Below, in pieces: positions 1 through 7,991 of a stretch of DNA of 64,000 bases; positions within the stretch are counted from its first letter, which is position 1, and each line of letters opens with the position of its first letter. The notes below the pieces were generated by a model. That model did no database searches, was not told where the DNA came from, and saw nothing but the letters and a program-made list of their open reading frames with translations. The DNA lies in contig JBJEFI010000048.1 of NCBI GenBank assembly GCA_051873875.1, forward strand, positions 124,001 to 188,000, given 5' to 3'. The DNA comes from JBJEFI01 sp051873875. Lineage in GTDB: Bacteria; Bacillota; Bacilli; Bacillales; Bacillaceae_G. The translations under genes were made by a program, and so were the position numbers.

Positions 1-421
1 CATTAATTTTTTTCATTAATGAACGGAATAAATCACGGTCTTCCGCTTTCTCAATTGCTTCTAGCTTTGTACCTAAAATTTCAACTCCACATTCTTCAAG
101 TACACCAGATTTATGTAACTCAACTGCTAAGTTTAATCCTGTTTGACCACCTAGTGTTGGTAAAATCGCATCTGGACGCTCTTTACGAATAATACGGCTT
201 ACAAAATCTAATGTTAATGGTTCAATGTATACTTTATCTGCTGTTGCAGTATCTGTCATAATTGTTGCTGGATTTGAGTTTACTAGAATAACACGATATC
301 CTTCTTCACGTAATGATTGACAAGCTTGTGTTCCAGAGTAATCAAATTCGGCTGCTTGACCAATGACAATTGGACCTGATCCAATTACTAAAATGGTTTG
401 AATATCTAAACGTTTTGGCAT
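1..421 (-). CDS. carB: Carbamoyl-phosphate synthase large subunit, N-terminal part (window-truncated)
   Basis: Only the first 140 residues are present; the gene runs off the left edge. The ATG at 421-419 begins MPKRLDIQTILVIGSGP, followed by the nucleotide-binding glycine-rich loop and the GQAAEFDYSGTQAC and NSNPATIMTD segments typical of the first ATP-grasp half. The large subunit makes carbamoyl phosphate from ammonia (supplied by CarA), bicarbonate and two ATP. The start lies inside the last codons of carA (16-nt overlap), so translation is probably coupled and the two subunits made in step. As the pyr-operon copy it should be the pyrimidine-regulated enzyme (pyrAB in B. subtilis). Confidence 0.97.
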   Translation of the reverse strand, partial: MPKRLDIQTILVIGSGPIVIGQAAEFDYSGTQACQSLREEGYRVILVNSNPATIMTDTATADKVYIEPLTLDFVSRIIRKERPDAILPTLGGQTGLNLAVELHKSGVLEECGVEILGTKLEAIEKAEDRDLFRSLMKKIN

Positions 422-1503
422 GCTGATCCCTCTTTCTTATACGCTGTAATCATCTCTAAAAATTCATTAAATAATCCATTTGCATCTTCTGGTCCTGGTG
501 ATGCTTCTGGGTGATATTGAACTGTAAATGCTGGGAATTCTTTATGACGAAGTCCTTCTACTGTTCCATCATTTAACGCTACATGTGTTACTTCTAACTT
601 TGTATTTTCAAGTGATTGTTCTTCTACTGTATAACCATGGTTTTGAGCTGTTAAAGCTACTTTGTTCGTACGTAAATCTTTTACTGGATGGTTAGAACCA
701 CGGTGTCCAAATTTTAACTTAACTGTATTTGCCCCACATGATAAAGCAAATAATTGGTGCCCTAAGCAAATCCCGAACAATGGTACGCGTCCTAATACGC
801 CTTGAATCATTTCAATTGCTTCTGGCACATCTTTTGGGTCCCCAGGTCCATTTGATAACATAATGCCATCTGGACTTAAGCGTAAAATTTCTTCTGCTGT
901 TACGTTATAAGGAACAACGATTACATCACAATCACGATGATTTAATTCACGTAAAATTCCATGCTTCATTCCAAAGTCTACTAACACAACGCGGTAGCCA
1001 CGCCCTGGTGAAGGATAGGAATTCGTTGTTGATACACGTTTTACATGGTCTGTAAAAAATGCTTTTGTTTTTAACTCATTTACTACATCTTCTACATTTA
1101 CATCCATTCCACATAATTTCCCTTTTAATGAACCATGTTGACGAATTAAACGCGTTAATTTACGTGTATCGATACCAGCTAACCCTGGAATATCACGCGA
1201 TTTTAAATATGCATCTAATGGAATTTCATTACGGAAGTTTGATGGATAATCACAATATTCTTTCACAATTAAGCCATGAACAGATGGGATAATACATTCA
1301 AAATCATCGCGATTAATCCCGTAATTTCCAATCAAAGGATATGTTAATGTAACAATTTGCCCACAGTAAGAAGGGTCAGACAGGATTTCTTGGTATCCTG
1401 TCATTCCTGTATTAAATACAACTTCCCCATCTTTTTCAATTTCACTACCGAACGCTTTTCCTACGAATACAGTACCATCTTCTAAAATTAGTTGTCTTTT
1501 CAT
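406..1503 (-). CDS. carA: Carbamoyl-phosphate synthase small (glutaminase) subunit
   Basis: 365 residues, the usual length (pyrAA in B. subtilis). The N-terminal CPSase small-chain domain begins MKRQLILEDGTVFVGKAFGS. The C-terminal class I glutamine amidotransferase domain has the nucleophile Cys in GICLGHQLFALSCG and the catalytic His-Glu pair in QYHPEASPGPED. It hydrolyses glutamine and channels ammonia to CarB. The ATG overlaps the pyrC stop as ATGA, and its 3' end overlaps carB, so it is translated within a tightly packed operon. Expression should follow the PyrR attenuators upstream of pyrR and pyrP. Confidence 0.98.
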   Translation of the reverse strand: MKRQLILEDGTVFVGKAFGSEIEKDGEVVFNTGMTGYQEILSDPSYCGQIVTLTYPLIGNYGINRDDFECIIPSVHGLIVKEYCDYPSNFRNEIPLDAYLKSRDIPGLAGIDTRKLTRLIRQHGSLKGKLCGMDVNVEDVVNELKTKAFFTDHVKRVSTTNSYPSPGRGYRVVLVDFGMKHGILRELNHRDCDVIVVPYNVTAEEILRLSPDGIMLSNGPGDPKDVPEAIEMIQGVLGRVPLFGICLGHQLFALSCGANTVKLKFGHRGSNHPVKDLRTNKVALTAQNHGYTVEEQSLENTKLEVTHVALNDGTVEGLRHKEFPAFTVQYHPEASPGPEDANGLFNEFLEMITAYKKEGSACQNV

Positions 1504-2786
1504 GCAAATACACGCCCTTTTTGATATACAATTTTGCCATCAACCATTGTTAATACAGGCCATCCTTTACAGTTCCAATCTACGAATGGTGTATTTTTCC
1601 CTTTTGATTTAAAGTTCTCAGGGTTGATTTTTTCTTCATGCTGTAAGTCGATTAGGACAAGGTCAGCATTTTTTCCAACTTCTAATTTGCCGCCTTCAAT
1701 TCCAAATACATCTGCTGGTTTCTTTGTTAACCACTCAACAAGTTGTTGTAACGTGAATAATCCTGTTTCAACGAAGTGTGTATATAGTAGTGGAAATGCT
1801 GTTTCTAATCCAACAATTCCGAACGGAGCTAGAGACATTCCTTGTGCTTTTTCTTCAGCAGCATGAGGCGCATGGTCCGTTGCAATCATGTCGATTGTGC
1901 CATCTAATAATCCTTCAAGTAATGCTGCTTTATCTTCTAAAGAACGTAATGGCGGATTCATTTTATAATTCGTATCTAAGCCTGGAATATCATCTTCACT
2001 AAGTAGTAAGTGATGAGGAGTCACCTCTGCTGTCACTTTAATTCCTGCTCGTTTCGCATCTCGAACAACACGAACACTTTCCTTCGTACTAATATGACAA
2101 ACATGATAGTGACAATTTGCTGCTTCTGCTAATAAAACGTCACGTGCAATATGTACAGATTCACATACTGAAGGAATTCCGTTTAATCCATGCTCTTTCG
2201 AGAAAAGTCCTTCATGAACTGAACCTTTATTAATTAATGTATTTTCTTCACAGTGAGCAACGATTGGCATGTCACAAGCTGCTGCTTTTTTCATTGCATC
2301 TAACATCATTGCCGCTGATTGAACACCAACACCATCATCCGTTAAAGCAAATGCACCGTGTTGCTTCAATCCTTCAAAATCTGTTAATTCTTTACCTGCT
2401 TCACGGATTGTAATTGAAGCATATGGCAATACTTTTACAACTGCTGTTTCCTTAATGCGATCTTGTACCCACTGTAATTGTTCAACTGTATCTGGTACCG
2501 GTCTTGTATTTGGCATTGCACAAATTGTTGTAAATCCACCTTGTGCTGCTGCCTTTGCCCCCGTTTCGATTGTTTCTTTATGTTCACCACCTGGCTCACG
2601 TAAGTGAACATGTACATCGATAAAGCCTGGGGAAAGTAATTTCCCCTTTGCATCGATTACTTCTGCATCTTCAACTGTTAGTTGCATACCAATTGCCATA
2701 ATTTTTTTATCTTCTACTAATACATCACACGTATAAAGTGTGCCATTCTCTCGTAATATGTTTGCTTCTTTAAATAAGTACTTCAT
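1500..2786 (-). CDS. pyrC: Dihydroorotase
   Basis: 428 residues, the length of the Gram-positive type I/AtzC-like dihydroorotases. It cyclises N-carbamoyl-aspartate to dihydroorotate, the third step of UMP synthesis. Visible motifs are the metal-binding DVHVHLREPG near residues 57-66, conserved metal-ligand histidines in HCEEN and YHVCHISTKE, and ATDHAPH near residue 304 with the catalytic Asp. A good GGAGGAG ribosome site precedes the ATG, which lies 17 nt inside the end of pyrB. The stop overlaps the carA start by 4 nt. Nothing in the sequence suggests an inactive paralogue. Confidence 0.98.
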   Translation of the reverse strand: MKYLFKEANILRENGTLYTCDVLVEDKKIMAIGMQLTVEDAEVIDAKGKLLSPGFIDVHVHLREPGGEHKETIETGAKAAAQGGFTTICAMPNTRPVPDTVEQLQWVQDRIKETAVVKVLPYASITIREAGKELTDFEGLKQHGAFALTDDGVGVQSAAMMLDAMKKAAACDMPIVAHCEENTLINKGSVHEGLFSKEHGLNGIPSVCESVHIARDVLLAEAANCHYHVCHISTKESVRVVRDAKRAGIKVTAEVTPHHLLLSEDDIPGLDTNYKMNPPLRSLEDKAALLEGLLDGTIDMIATDHAPHAAEEKAQGMSLAPFGIVGLETAFPLLYTHFVETGLFTLQQLVEWLTKKPADVFGIEGGKLEVGKNADLVLIDLQHEEKINPENFKSKGKNTPFVDWNCKGWPVLTMVDGKIVYQKGRVFA

Positions 2787-3678
2787 TTTTTACTCCTCCA
2801 AATACACCTGGTAATGCTCTTTTTAATACAGCCATACGAACGTACACGCCGTTTGTCATTTGTTTAAAAATTCTAGAACGTTCGCATTCTACTAACTCAC
2901 TATCAATCTCAACCCCTCGATTAAATGGTGCTGGATGCATAATGATTGCGTTTGGTTTCATTTTTCTTTCTCGTTCAACTGTTAATCCATAGTTTTGTAA
3001 GTAATTTTGCATATCTGCTCGTTCGCTATGACGTTCATGTTGAACACGTAAAAGCATGACAACATCTACTGTTGCTACTAATTCATCTAATGAAATATAC
3101 TCACCAAATGTATTATTTTCATCTTTCCAAATTTCAGGACTTGAGAAGTATACTTTTGCTCCTAAACGAGTTAGCATTTCTGCATTTGAGCGCGCCACTC
3201 GACTATGACGAATGTCACCAACAATCCCAACTTTTAATCGATGGAATCTTCCGAACTCTTGGCGTATTGTCAATAAATCTAGTAAACATTGTGTTGGATG
3301 ATGACCTGTTCCGTCTCCTCCATTTAAAATCGGGATATTAATTTTATTAACTAATTGATCAAAATATCGCTCTTCATTATGACGGATAACAACTGCATTG
3401 ACACCAATTGCTTCTAATGTTTTTACTGTATCGTATAGCGTTTCACCTTTTTGTACACTTGATGTTTCAACGGAAAAGTTCAACACATCCATTCCCATTT
3501 TCTTTTCTGCTACTTCGAAACTAAAACGTGTTCGTGTACTATTTTCAAAGAAAAGATTTGCTGCTACTACTTTTTTCGTAGGCATTACTTCTAATCCATC
3601 GGCAAAGCGTTGTGCTTCATCTAAAATATCATTCACTTCCGTTGTCGCTAATTCTGTCATTGTTAATAAATGATTCAT
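2770..3678 (-). CDS. pyrB: Aspartate carbamoyltransferase catalytic subunit
   Basis: 302 residues from the chosen start. It carbamoylates aspartate with carbamoyl phosphate, the committed step of UMP synthesis. The phosphate-binding motif FENSTRTRFSFE and the HPTQCLLDLLTI segment are intact. Three in-frame ATG codons lie within 15 nt (3693, 3684, 3678). I chose 3678 because the GGGGG ribosome site at 3687-3691 is then 8 nt away, and because MNHLLTMTEL aligns with known PyrB N termini. No regulatory subunit gene is nearby, as usual in Bacillus. The pyrP stop is only 25 nt upstream, which leaves no room for an attenuator. Confidence 0.96.
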   Translation of the reverse strand: MNHLLTMTELATTEVNDILDEAQRFADGLEVMPTKKVVAANLFFENSTRTRFSFEVAEKKMGMDVLNFSVETSSVQKGETLYDTVKTLEAIGVNAVVIRHNEERYFDQLVNKINIPILNGGDGTGHHPTQCLLDLLTIRQEFGRFHRLKVGIVGDIRHSRVARSNAEMLTRLGAKVYFSSPEIWKDENNTFGEYISLDELVATVDVVMLLRVQHERHSERADMQNYLQNYGLTVERERKMKPNAIIMHPAPFNRGVEIDSELVECERSRIFKQMTNGVYVRMAVLKRALPGVFGGVKNEVLI

Positions 3679-3703
3679 ATTCATATCCCCCATTTTCTTT
3701 ATT

Positions 3704-5011
3704 TTAAGCTACTTCGTTTTCTTCTTTTTTACTAGGACTATTCTTCGTATTATCTGGGATGATAAGGTTTAAAATTACACCGATAATTGCTGCTAAAGCC
3801 ATTCCTTCAAAGTGGAAAGCACCAATATTGAATTTGGCACCGCCAATTCCAATTACTAAAATAACGGATGCAATTACTAAGTTACGTTTATTACCAAAGT
3901 CGATTTTTTCATCAATTAACATTCGTAATCCACTCGAAGCGATGATACCGAATAGTAAGATACAAACGCCGCCCATAACTGGCGTTGGAATACTGTTGAT
4001 TAATGCTGAAAGCTTACCGATAAATCCAAATGTAATTGCCATAAACGCTGCACCGATAAAGACGTAGATACTATATACTCGTGTGATTGCTAATACGCCA
4101 ATGTTCTCTCCATACGTTGTATTTGGTGGTGCCCCGATAAATGCTGCAACCATTGTTGCTAATCCATCCCCTAATATAGAGCGGTCTAATCCTGGTTCTT
4201 TAAACATGTCACGACCAACAACATTCCCTAATACAACTTGGTGTCCGATATGTTCTGAAATTGTTACGATTGCAACTGGAAGTATTAACATCATAATTTG
4301 AGCTGAAAAACTTGGATCATAGTGTACAAATGGAATTTGGAATTCTGGCATTGCAAACCACTTTGCTTCTAAAACTGGCGTAAAATCAACAATTCCTACT
4401 ACCATTGCGAATAAGTAACCGCCGATAATTCCTATTAAAACTGGGATAATCCCAAACATGCCTCGACCAAAGATAGAGAATAAAATTGTGATTCCTAATG
4501 TTACCATTGCTACTAAGAAATATTTTGCATCATAAACGGCTGTACCGTCTTCTAACGTTTTGTTCATTGCCATTCCAATTGCTGTTCCCGATAAACTAAG
4601 CCCAATTACCATTACAACTGGACCAATTACGATTGGAGGAAGGATTTTCATAATCCACTTAATTCCTGCTGTTCGAATAATAAGTGCTACTACTCCATAT
4701 ACTAATCCTGCTACTGCACAGGCAATCATTGTTGGCCCGACACCACCAATTTCCTTTGCTGCTATAATTGGTGTAATAAATGCAAAAGATGACCCTAGAT
4801 ATGAAGGTGCTTTCCCTCTCGTAACAATAATAAATGTTAATGTTGCTAAACCACTTGCTACTAATGCAACCGCTGGTGATAACCCGGTTAATCTTGGTAC
4901 TAATACAGTGGCACCGAACATTGCAAATAAGTGCTGAATGCTTAAAAATATCCATTGAATTGGTGCTGGACGATCCTCAATATTTAAAACTACTTTATTA
5001 TTTGCTGACAT
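3704..5011 (-). CDS. pyrP: Uracil permease
   Basis: 435 residues, NCS2/UraA family uracil:proton symporter in the cytoplasmic membrane. The chain is almost wholly hydrophobic, with about 14 membrane segments as in the family. It includes the conserved QHLFAMFGATVLVP early segment and the TISEHIGHQ and GAPPNTTYGENIG motifs that form the substrate site. A strong AGGAGG site precedes the ATG. It sits between pyrR and pyrB, the same position as in B. subtilis, and is preceded by its own PyrR attenuator (5041-5150). Salvage uptake is thus shut off together with synthesis when UMP is plentiful. Confidence 0.96.
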   Translation of the reverse strand: MSANNKVVLNIEDRPAPIQWIFLSIQHLFAMFGATVLVPRLTGLSPAVALVASGLATLTFIIVTRGKAPSYLGSSFAFITPIIAAKEIGGVGPTMIACAVAGLVYGVVALIIRTAGIKWIMKILPPIVIGPVVMVIGLSLSGTAIGMAMNKTLEDGTAVYDAKYFLVAMVTLGITILFSIFGRGMFGIIPVLIGIIGGYLFAMVVGIVDFTPVLEAKWFAMPEFQIPFVHYDPSFSAQIMMLILPVAIVTISEHIGHQVVLGNVVGRDMFKEPGLDRSILGDGLATMVAAFIGAPPNTTYGENIGVLAITRVYSIYVFIGAAFMAITFGFIGKLSALINSIPTPVMGGVCILLFGIIASSGLRMLIDEKIDFGNKRNLVIASVILVIGIGGAKFNIGAFHFEGMALAAIIGVILNLIIPDNTKNSPSKKEENEVA

Positions 5012-5040
5012 CGTTTTTTCCTCCTACTATCTCCCTATAT

Positions 5041-5150
5041 AAAACAAAAACTCTTTGTGATTACACAAAGAGTCTACACGTATCCCTAAAAAAGCCATAG
5101 GAAATACTAGACCCTTTGGTAGCCTCTCTGGACTCCGTTAAAAGGGTTTC
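5041..5150 (-). promoter_or_regulatory. PyrR-dependent attenuator between pyrR and pyrP
   Basis: Read on the minus strand, the leader contains AGTCCAGAGAGGCT (5121-5134), a perfect fit to the PyrR-binding loop consensus ARUCCNGNGAGGYU. It ends in a 10-bp hairpin (5050-5073) followed by a U-rich run (5041-5049), a Rho-independent terminator. In the B. subtilis model, UMP-loaded PyrR binds the first element, stabilises the anti-antiterminator and allows termination before pyrP. I infer the same here. Confidence 0.9.
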
Positions 5151-5693
5151 TTATTTATCATGAATTGTTACACAGTCTCGCTCATCAATTTCTGATAGCT
5201 CAACAACAATTCGCTCTACTTGAGAAGTTGGAATGTTTTTCCCAACATAATCTGGTTTAATTGGAAGCTCACGGTGACCACGATCCACTAGCACAGCTAA
5301 TTGAATTTGAGATGGTCTTCCTTCATCCATCAATGCATCCATTGCGGCACGCACTGTTCGACCAGTATATAAAACATCATCTACTAAAATAATACGTTTT
5401 TCATTAATATCAGTTGGTATGGACGAACCTTTTACAATTGGCTCTCCTGTTGTTGTTTTTTTCGATAAATCATCACGATATAATGTAATATCTAATTCAC
5501 CAACTGGAATTTCTTGACCTTCGATTGTTTTTATTCGTTCTGCAATTCGATTTGCTACGTAAATACCACGTGTCTTAATCCCAACCAAAACACAATTTTC
5601 AATTCCTTTGTTTCGCTCAATAATTTCATGAGCAATACGCGTAATCGATCTTCTCATTCCTAGTTCATCAAGAAGCTTTGCTTTGACTACCAA
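5151..5693 (-). CDS. pyrR: Bifunctional pyr operon RNA-binding attenuation protein / uracil phosphoribosyltransferase
   Basis: 180 residues from a TTG start at 5693. That start has GAGGTG six nt upstream and gives the family's normal length; upstream in-frame ATGs would translate the attenuator RNA and lack a ribosome site. The PRPP-binding motif ILVDDVLYTGRTVRAAMDAL is intact, as are LVGIKTRGIYVANR and the basic LVDRGHRELPIKPDYVGKN segment. PyrR senses UMP/PRPP, binds three-helix attenuator RNAs of this operon to cause termination, and also has UPRTase activity. It is the first gene of its own regulon. Confidence 0.95.
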   Translation of the reverse strand: MVVKAKLLDELGMRRSITRIAHEIIERNKGIENCVLVGIKTRGIYVANRIAERIKTIEGQEIPVGELDITLYRDDLSKKTTTGEPIVKGSSIPTDINEKRIILVDDVLYTGRTVRAAMDALMDEGRPSQIQLAVLVDRGHRELPIKPDYVGKNIPTSQVERIVVELSEIDERDCVTIHDK

Positions 5694-5748
5694 TTTATTC
5701 ACCTCACTAATATGATTTACAGTATAACGACCAATCATTCGTGAGTAA

Positions 5749-5882
5749 CAAAAAAACCTCCTGCCGAGAGCAAGAGGTTTAGTAAAAAACATACATAAAG
5801 ATAGACACTACGGGTCTATTTACGTACTATCCGTCCGTTACCTTCTTAACCTCTCTGGGCTATGTTAAAGGATCATCTATAC
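5749..5882 (-). promoter_or_regulatory. PyrR-dependent attenuator in the pyrR 5' leader
   Basis: The minus-strand leader carries AGCCCAGAGAGGTT (5848-5861), one mismatch from the PyrR-binding consensus. About 70 nt later comes a GC-rich hairpin (5755-5779) ending in a run of seven U residues (5749-5756), a Rho-independent terminator placed before the pyrR start. The arrangement matches the first attenuator of the B. subtilis pyr operon. PyrR-UMP binding is expected to promote termination and so autoregulate pyrR. Confidence 0.88.
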
Positions 5883-5892
5883 TGTTAGGCAC

Positions 5893-5921
5893 ATTATTAC
5901 ATATACAGTGGTTACTGTCAA
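5893..5921 (-). promoter_or_regulatory. Sigma-A promoter of the pyr operon
   Basis: A consensus TTGACA -35 (5916-5921) and an AATAAT -10 (5893-5898) are separated by exactly 17 bp on the minus strand. They sit just upstream of the first attenuator. The -35 overlaps the TGA stop codon of ylyB (5918-5920), so the promoter uses the end of the preceding gene. Confidence 0.85.
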
Positions 5922-6838
5922 CCGTTTAGTTTAATAAATTTAATTAATTCAACAAAATCAGCAGGAAGAGGTGCTTCAAATTCCATATACTCTTTTGTTC
6001 TCGGATGTACAAATCCTAATACACCAGCGTGTAATGCTTGCCCTTTTGTAATGTCTAATGTTCGCTTTGGACCGTATTTTGGATCACCAACAAGTGGGTG
6101 ACCAATATATTTCATATGAACACGAATTTGGTGTGTACGCCCTGTTTCTAATTGACATTCCACGTGCGTATACTTATCGAAACGTTCTACTACTTTAAAG
6201 TGTGTTACTGCTTGACGGCTGTTTTCGCTTGTTACCGTCATGCTTTGACGGTCATGTTTGGCACGTCCAATTGGCGCATCAATTGTTCCATGATCGTGAG
6301 AAATAACGCCATGAACAATCGCTTGATAACGACGTGTTACTGTCTTTGCTTGTAACTGAGATACAAGAGACTCATGAGCCATATCATTTTTAGCGACCAT
6401 TAATAATCCTGATGTTTCTTTATCAATACGATGAACAATTCCTGGACGCATCACACCATTAATTCCCGATAAATCGTTACAATGAGCCATTAACCCATTT
6501 ACTAACGTACCAGTTACATGACCAGGTGCTGGATGAACAACCATTCCACGAGGTTTATTCACAACTAATACATCTGCATCTTCGTAATAAATATCTAAAT
6601 CCATTTGTTCAGGCAAGACATCTAATTCAACTACTTCTGGAACGATAACTTCAATGTTATCTCCATCTTTACACTTATAATTGCTTTTAATTTCTTGTCC
6701 GTTCACTTTCACATACTGTTCATTAATCCATTGTTTAATTTGTGAACGAGACCAATCGCTATTATAATTTGCTATTACTTTATCAATGCGCTCTTTCGCA
6801 TTGCTTTCATCTACTACAATCGTAATACTTTCTTGCAT
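5918..6838 (-). CDS. ylyB: RluA-family pseudouridine synthase (YlyB)
   Basis: 306 residues. An N-terminal S4 RNA-binding domain (about residues 14-75) is followed by the RluA catalytic domain with the HRIDKETSGLL motif, whose Asp is the catalytic nucleophile, and the LETGRTHQIRVH motif. The family isomerises uridine to pseudouridine in 23S rRNA; the RluD-like layout suggests rRNA rather than tRNA, but the exact target is not visible. It starts 1 nt after the lspA stop and ends at the pyr promoter, the same position as ylyB in B. subtilis. Confidence 0.93.
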   Translation of the reverse strand: MQESITIVVDESNAKERIDKVIANYNSDWSRSQIKQWINEQYVKVNGQEIKSNYKCKDGDNIEVIVPEVVELDVLPEQMDLDIYYEDADVLVVNKPRGMVVHPAPGHVTGTLVNGLMAHCNDLSGINGVMRPGIVHRIDKETSGLLMVAKNDMAHESLVSQLQAKTVTRRYQAIVHGVISHDHGTIDAPIGRAKHDRQSMTVTSENSRQAVTHFKVVERFDKYTHVECQLETGRTHQIRVHMKYIGHPLVGDPKYGPKRTLDITKGQALHAGVLGFVHPRTKEYMEFEAPLPADFVELIKFIKLNG

Positions 6839-6839
6839 T

Positions 6840-7310
6840 TTATTGCTCCTTCATGTTCTTTTCTCGAATTATTTCTATTACTGTCTGTAATAAAATAAAT
6901 CCTACCCCTATGCATAATGCCATATCCGCAACATTAAAAATAGGGAAACTATAATCACCAATATACACGTGGAAGAAATCAACCACTTCTTTTCGGAAGA
7001 AACGATCAATGAAATTTCCAATTGCTCCACCTAATACTAAGCTAAGTCCTATTCCTGTTAATACATCTGGAATTCCGTGTTTTCGAATATAATAAACAAT
7101 TCCTGCCACAAACAGAATCGTAATAATATAAAAGAAAACCATTTTTCCTGCTAATATTCCCCATGCAGCTCCTGTATTTCGATGCGATGTTATGTAGAAA
7201 ATTGAGGGAATGATTTCAATACTTTCCCCTAAAGCCATTGTTTTTACAATTATCCATTTTGTAAATTGGTCTACTAAAATAACAATCAATGCCAACAAAT
7301 AATATTGCAT
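6840..7310 (-). CDS. lspA: Lipoprotein signal peptidase (signal peptidase II)
   Basis: 156 residues from ATG 7310, chosen because it follows an AGGTGGCGAGGAT ribosome site and aligns with known LspA N termini; the 13-residue upstream extension lacks such a site. There are four transmembrane helices. The two catalytic aspartates are visible in GNFIDR (Asp102) and NVADMA (Asp129), with the HRNTGAAWG motif at 43-51. It cleaves signal peptides of diacylglyceryl-modified prolipoproteins such as CtaC in this window. It is co-oriented with ylyA and ylyB. Confidence 0.96.
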   Translation of the reverse strand: MQYYLLALIVILVDQFTKWIIVKTMALGESIEIIPSIFYITSHRNTGAAWGILAGKMVFFYIITILFVAGIVYYIRKHGIPDVLTGIGLSLVLGGAIGNFIDRFFRKEVVDFFHVYIGDYSFPIFNVADMALCIGVGFILLQTVIEIIREKNMKEQ

Positions 7311-7401
7311 AATTTTATCCTCGCCACCTAAAAATAATAAAGTATACACGAGGATTGTAACATAGCTGTTGCTTTTCTATCAATGACAATTCCTTCTGTT
7401 A

Positions 7402-7728
7402 TTAAACCCATACATATTGAAGATCATAAATTGTCCGTGCCGTTGGAATAGCTTGGAGAATATTTATTGGAATTTTTTCACCCGTTTCCTCACAAATCCC
7501 ATAGGTTCCTTCATTAATTTTTTGTAGCGCTATTTCCACATCATTTAAATCATCTTGAATTGTGTGTAATAAATATTTATTCTTTACATTTTCTGTATTT
7601 TCTAACCCAAAATCCAAAGCAAATTCTGTATTTAAAGCGTCAATGTATCCTTTTATCAATCGCTGAACGAGTTCATTTTTTGTTATAAGCAATTCTTTTT
7701 TAATCTCATCTAACATTTCACGCTTCAC
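7402..7728 (-). CDS. ylyA: DksA/TraR-like protein, YlyA type
   Basis: 108 residues from a GTG at 7728, placed 9 nt after AAGGAG; an ATG 54 nt upstream has no good site. A charged helical N-terminal half precedes a short DksA-like tail, INEGTYGICEETGEKIP. Only one cysteine (Cys79) of the expected four-Cys zinc finger remains; the other three positions are T, Y and Q-like. Its position between ileS and lspA is that of B. subtilis ylyA, reported to modulate forespore transcription. Function here is inferred from synteny and fold; no zinc-binding is expected. Confidence 0.8.
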   Translation of the reverse strand: MKREMLDEIKKELLITKNELVQRLIKGYIDALNTEFALDFGLENTENVKNKYLLHTIQDDLNDVEIALQKINEGTYGICEETGEKIPINILQAIPTARTIYDLQYVWV

Positions 7729-7917
7729 AACATACAACTCCTTTTGCTGTTTGTAGTGATAGTGTGTCCTAATAAAGTTCACTTACCGAAAACACATTTT
7801 TCCTTTTTCACTTAGAAAAACCGCTGATAAGTATTGAAGTACTAGTTATAAACAATCCACACTTTGATTTTTTGGGATAGGGCAAAAGATTCCAAGAAAA
7901 TTACTTAAAGATTAAAT

Positions 7918-7972
7918 CTAAAAAAAAGCGGTCTGTTGAGCTAAGCGAAATGCCTCTCTCATTCAGACCGCT
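7918..7972 (-). terminator. Rho-independent terminator upstream of ileS/ylyA border
   Basis: The arms AGCGGTCTG and CAGACCGCT (7927-7935 and 7964-7972) form a perfect 9-bp stem with an A-run on one side and a T-run on the other. It works in either direction, but lies just past the ileS stop (7992), so it most likely ends the ileS transcript. ylyA would then need its own promoter in 7729-7917, where I see no strong one. Confidence 0.8.
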
Positions 7973-7991
7973 TTTTATAAATATAAATGTA

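Noticed and set aside
3678..3693. Longer PyrB start at the first ATG (3693)
   Set aside because: That ATG overlaps the GGGGG ribosome site itself; the third ATG has correct spacing.
4560..4937. Long plus-strand frame opposite pyrP, and similar ones opposite ftsZ, ctaD, mraY and pycA
   Set aside because: Antisense shadows of hydrophobic or biased codons; no ribosome site, and the minus-strand genes have clear families.
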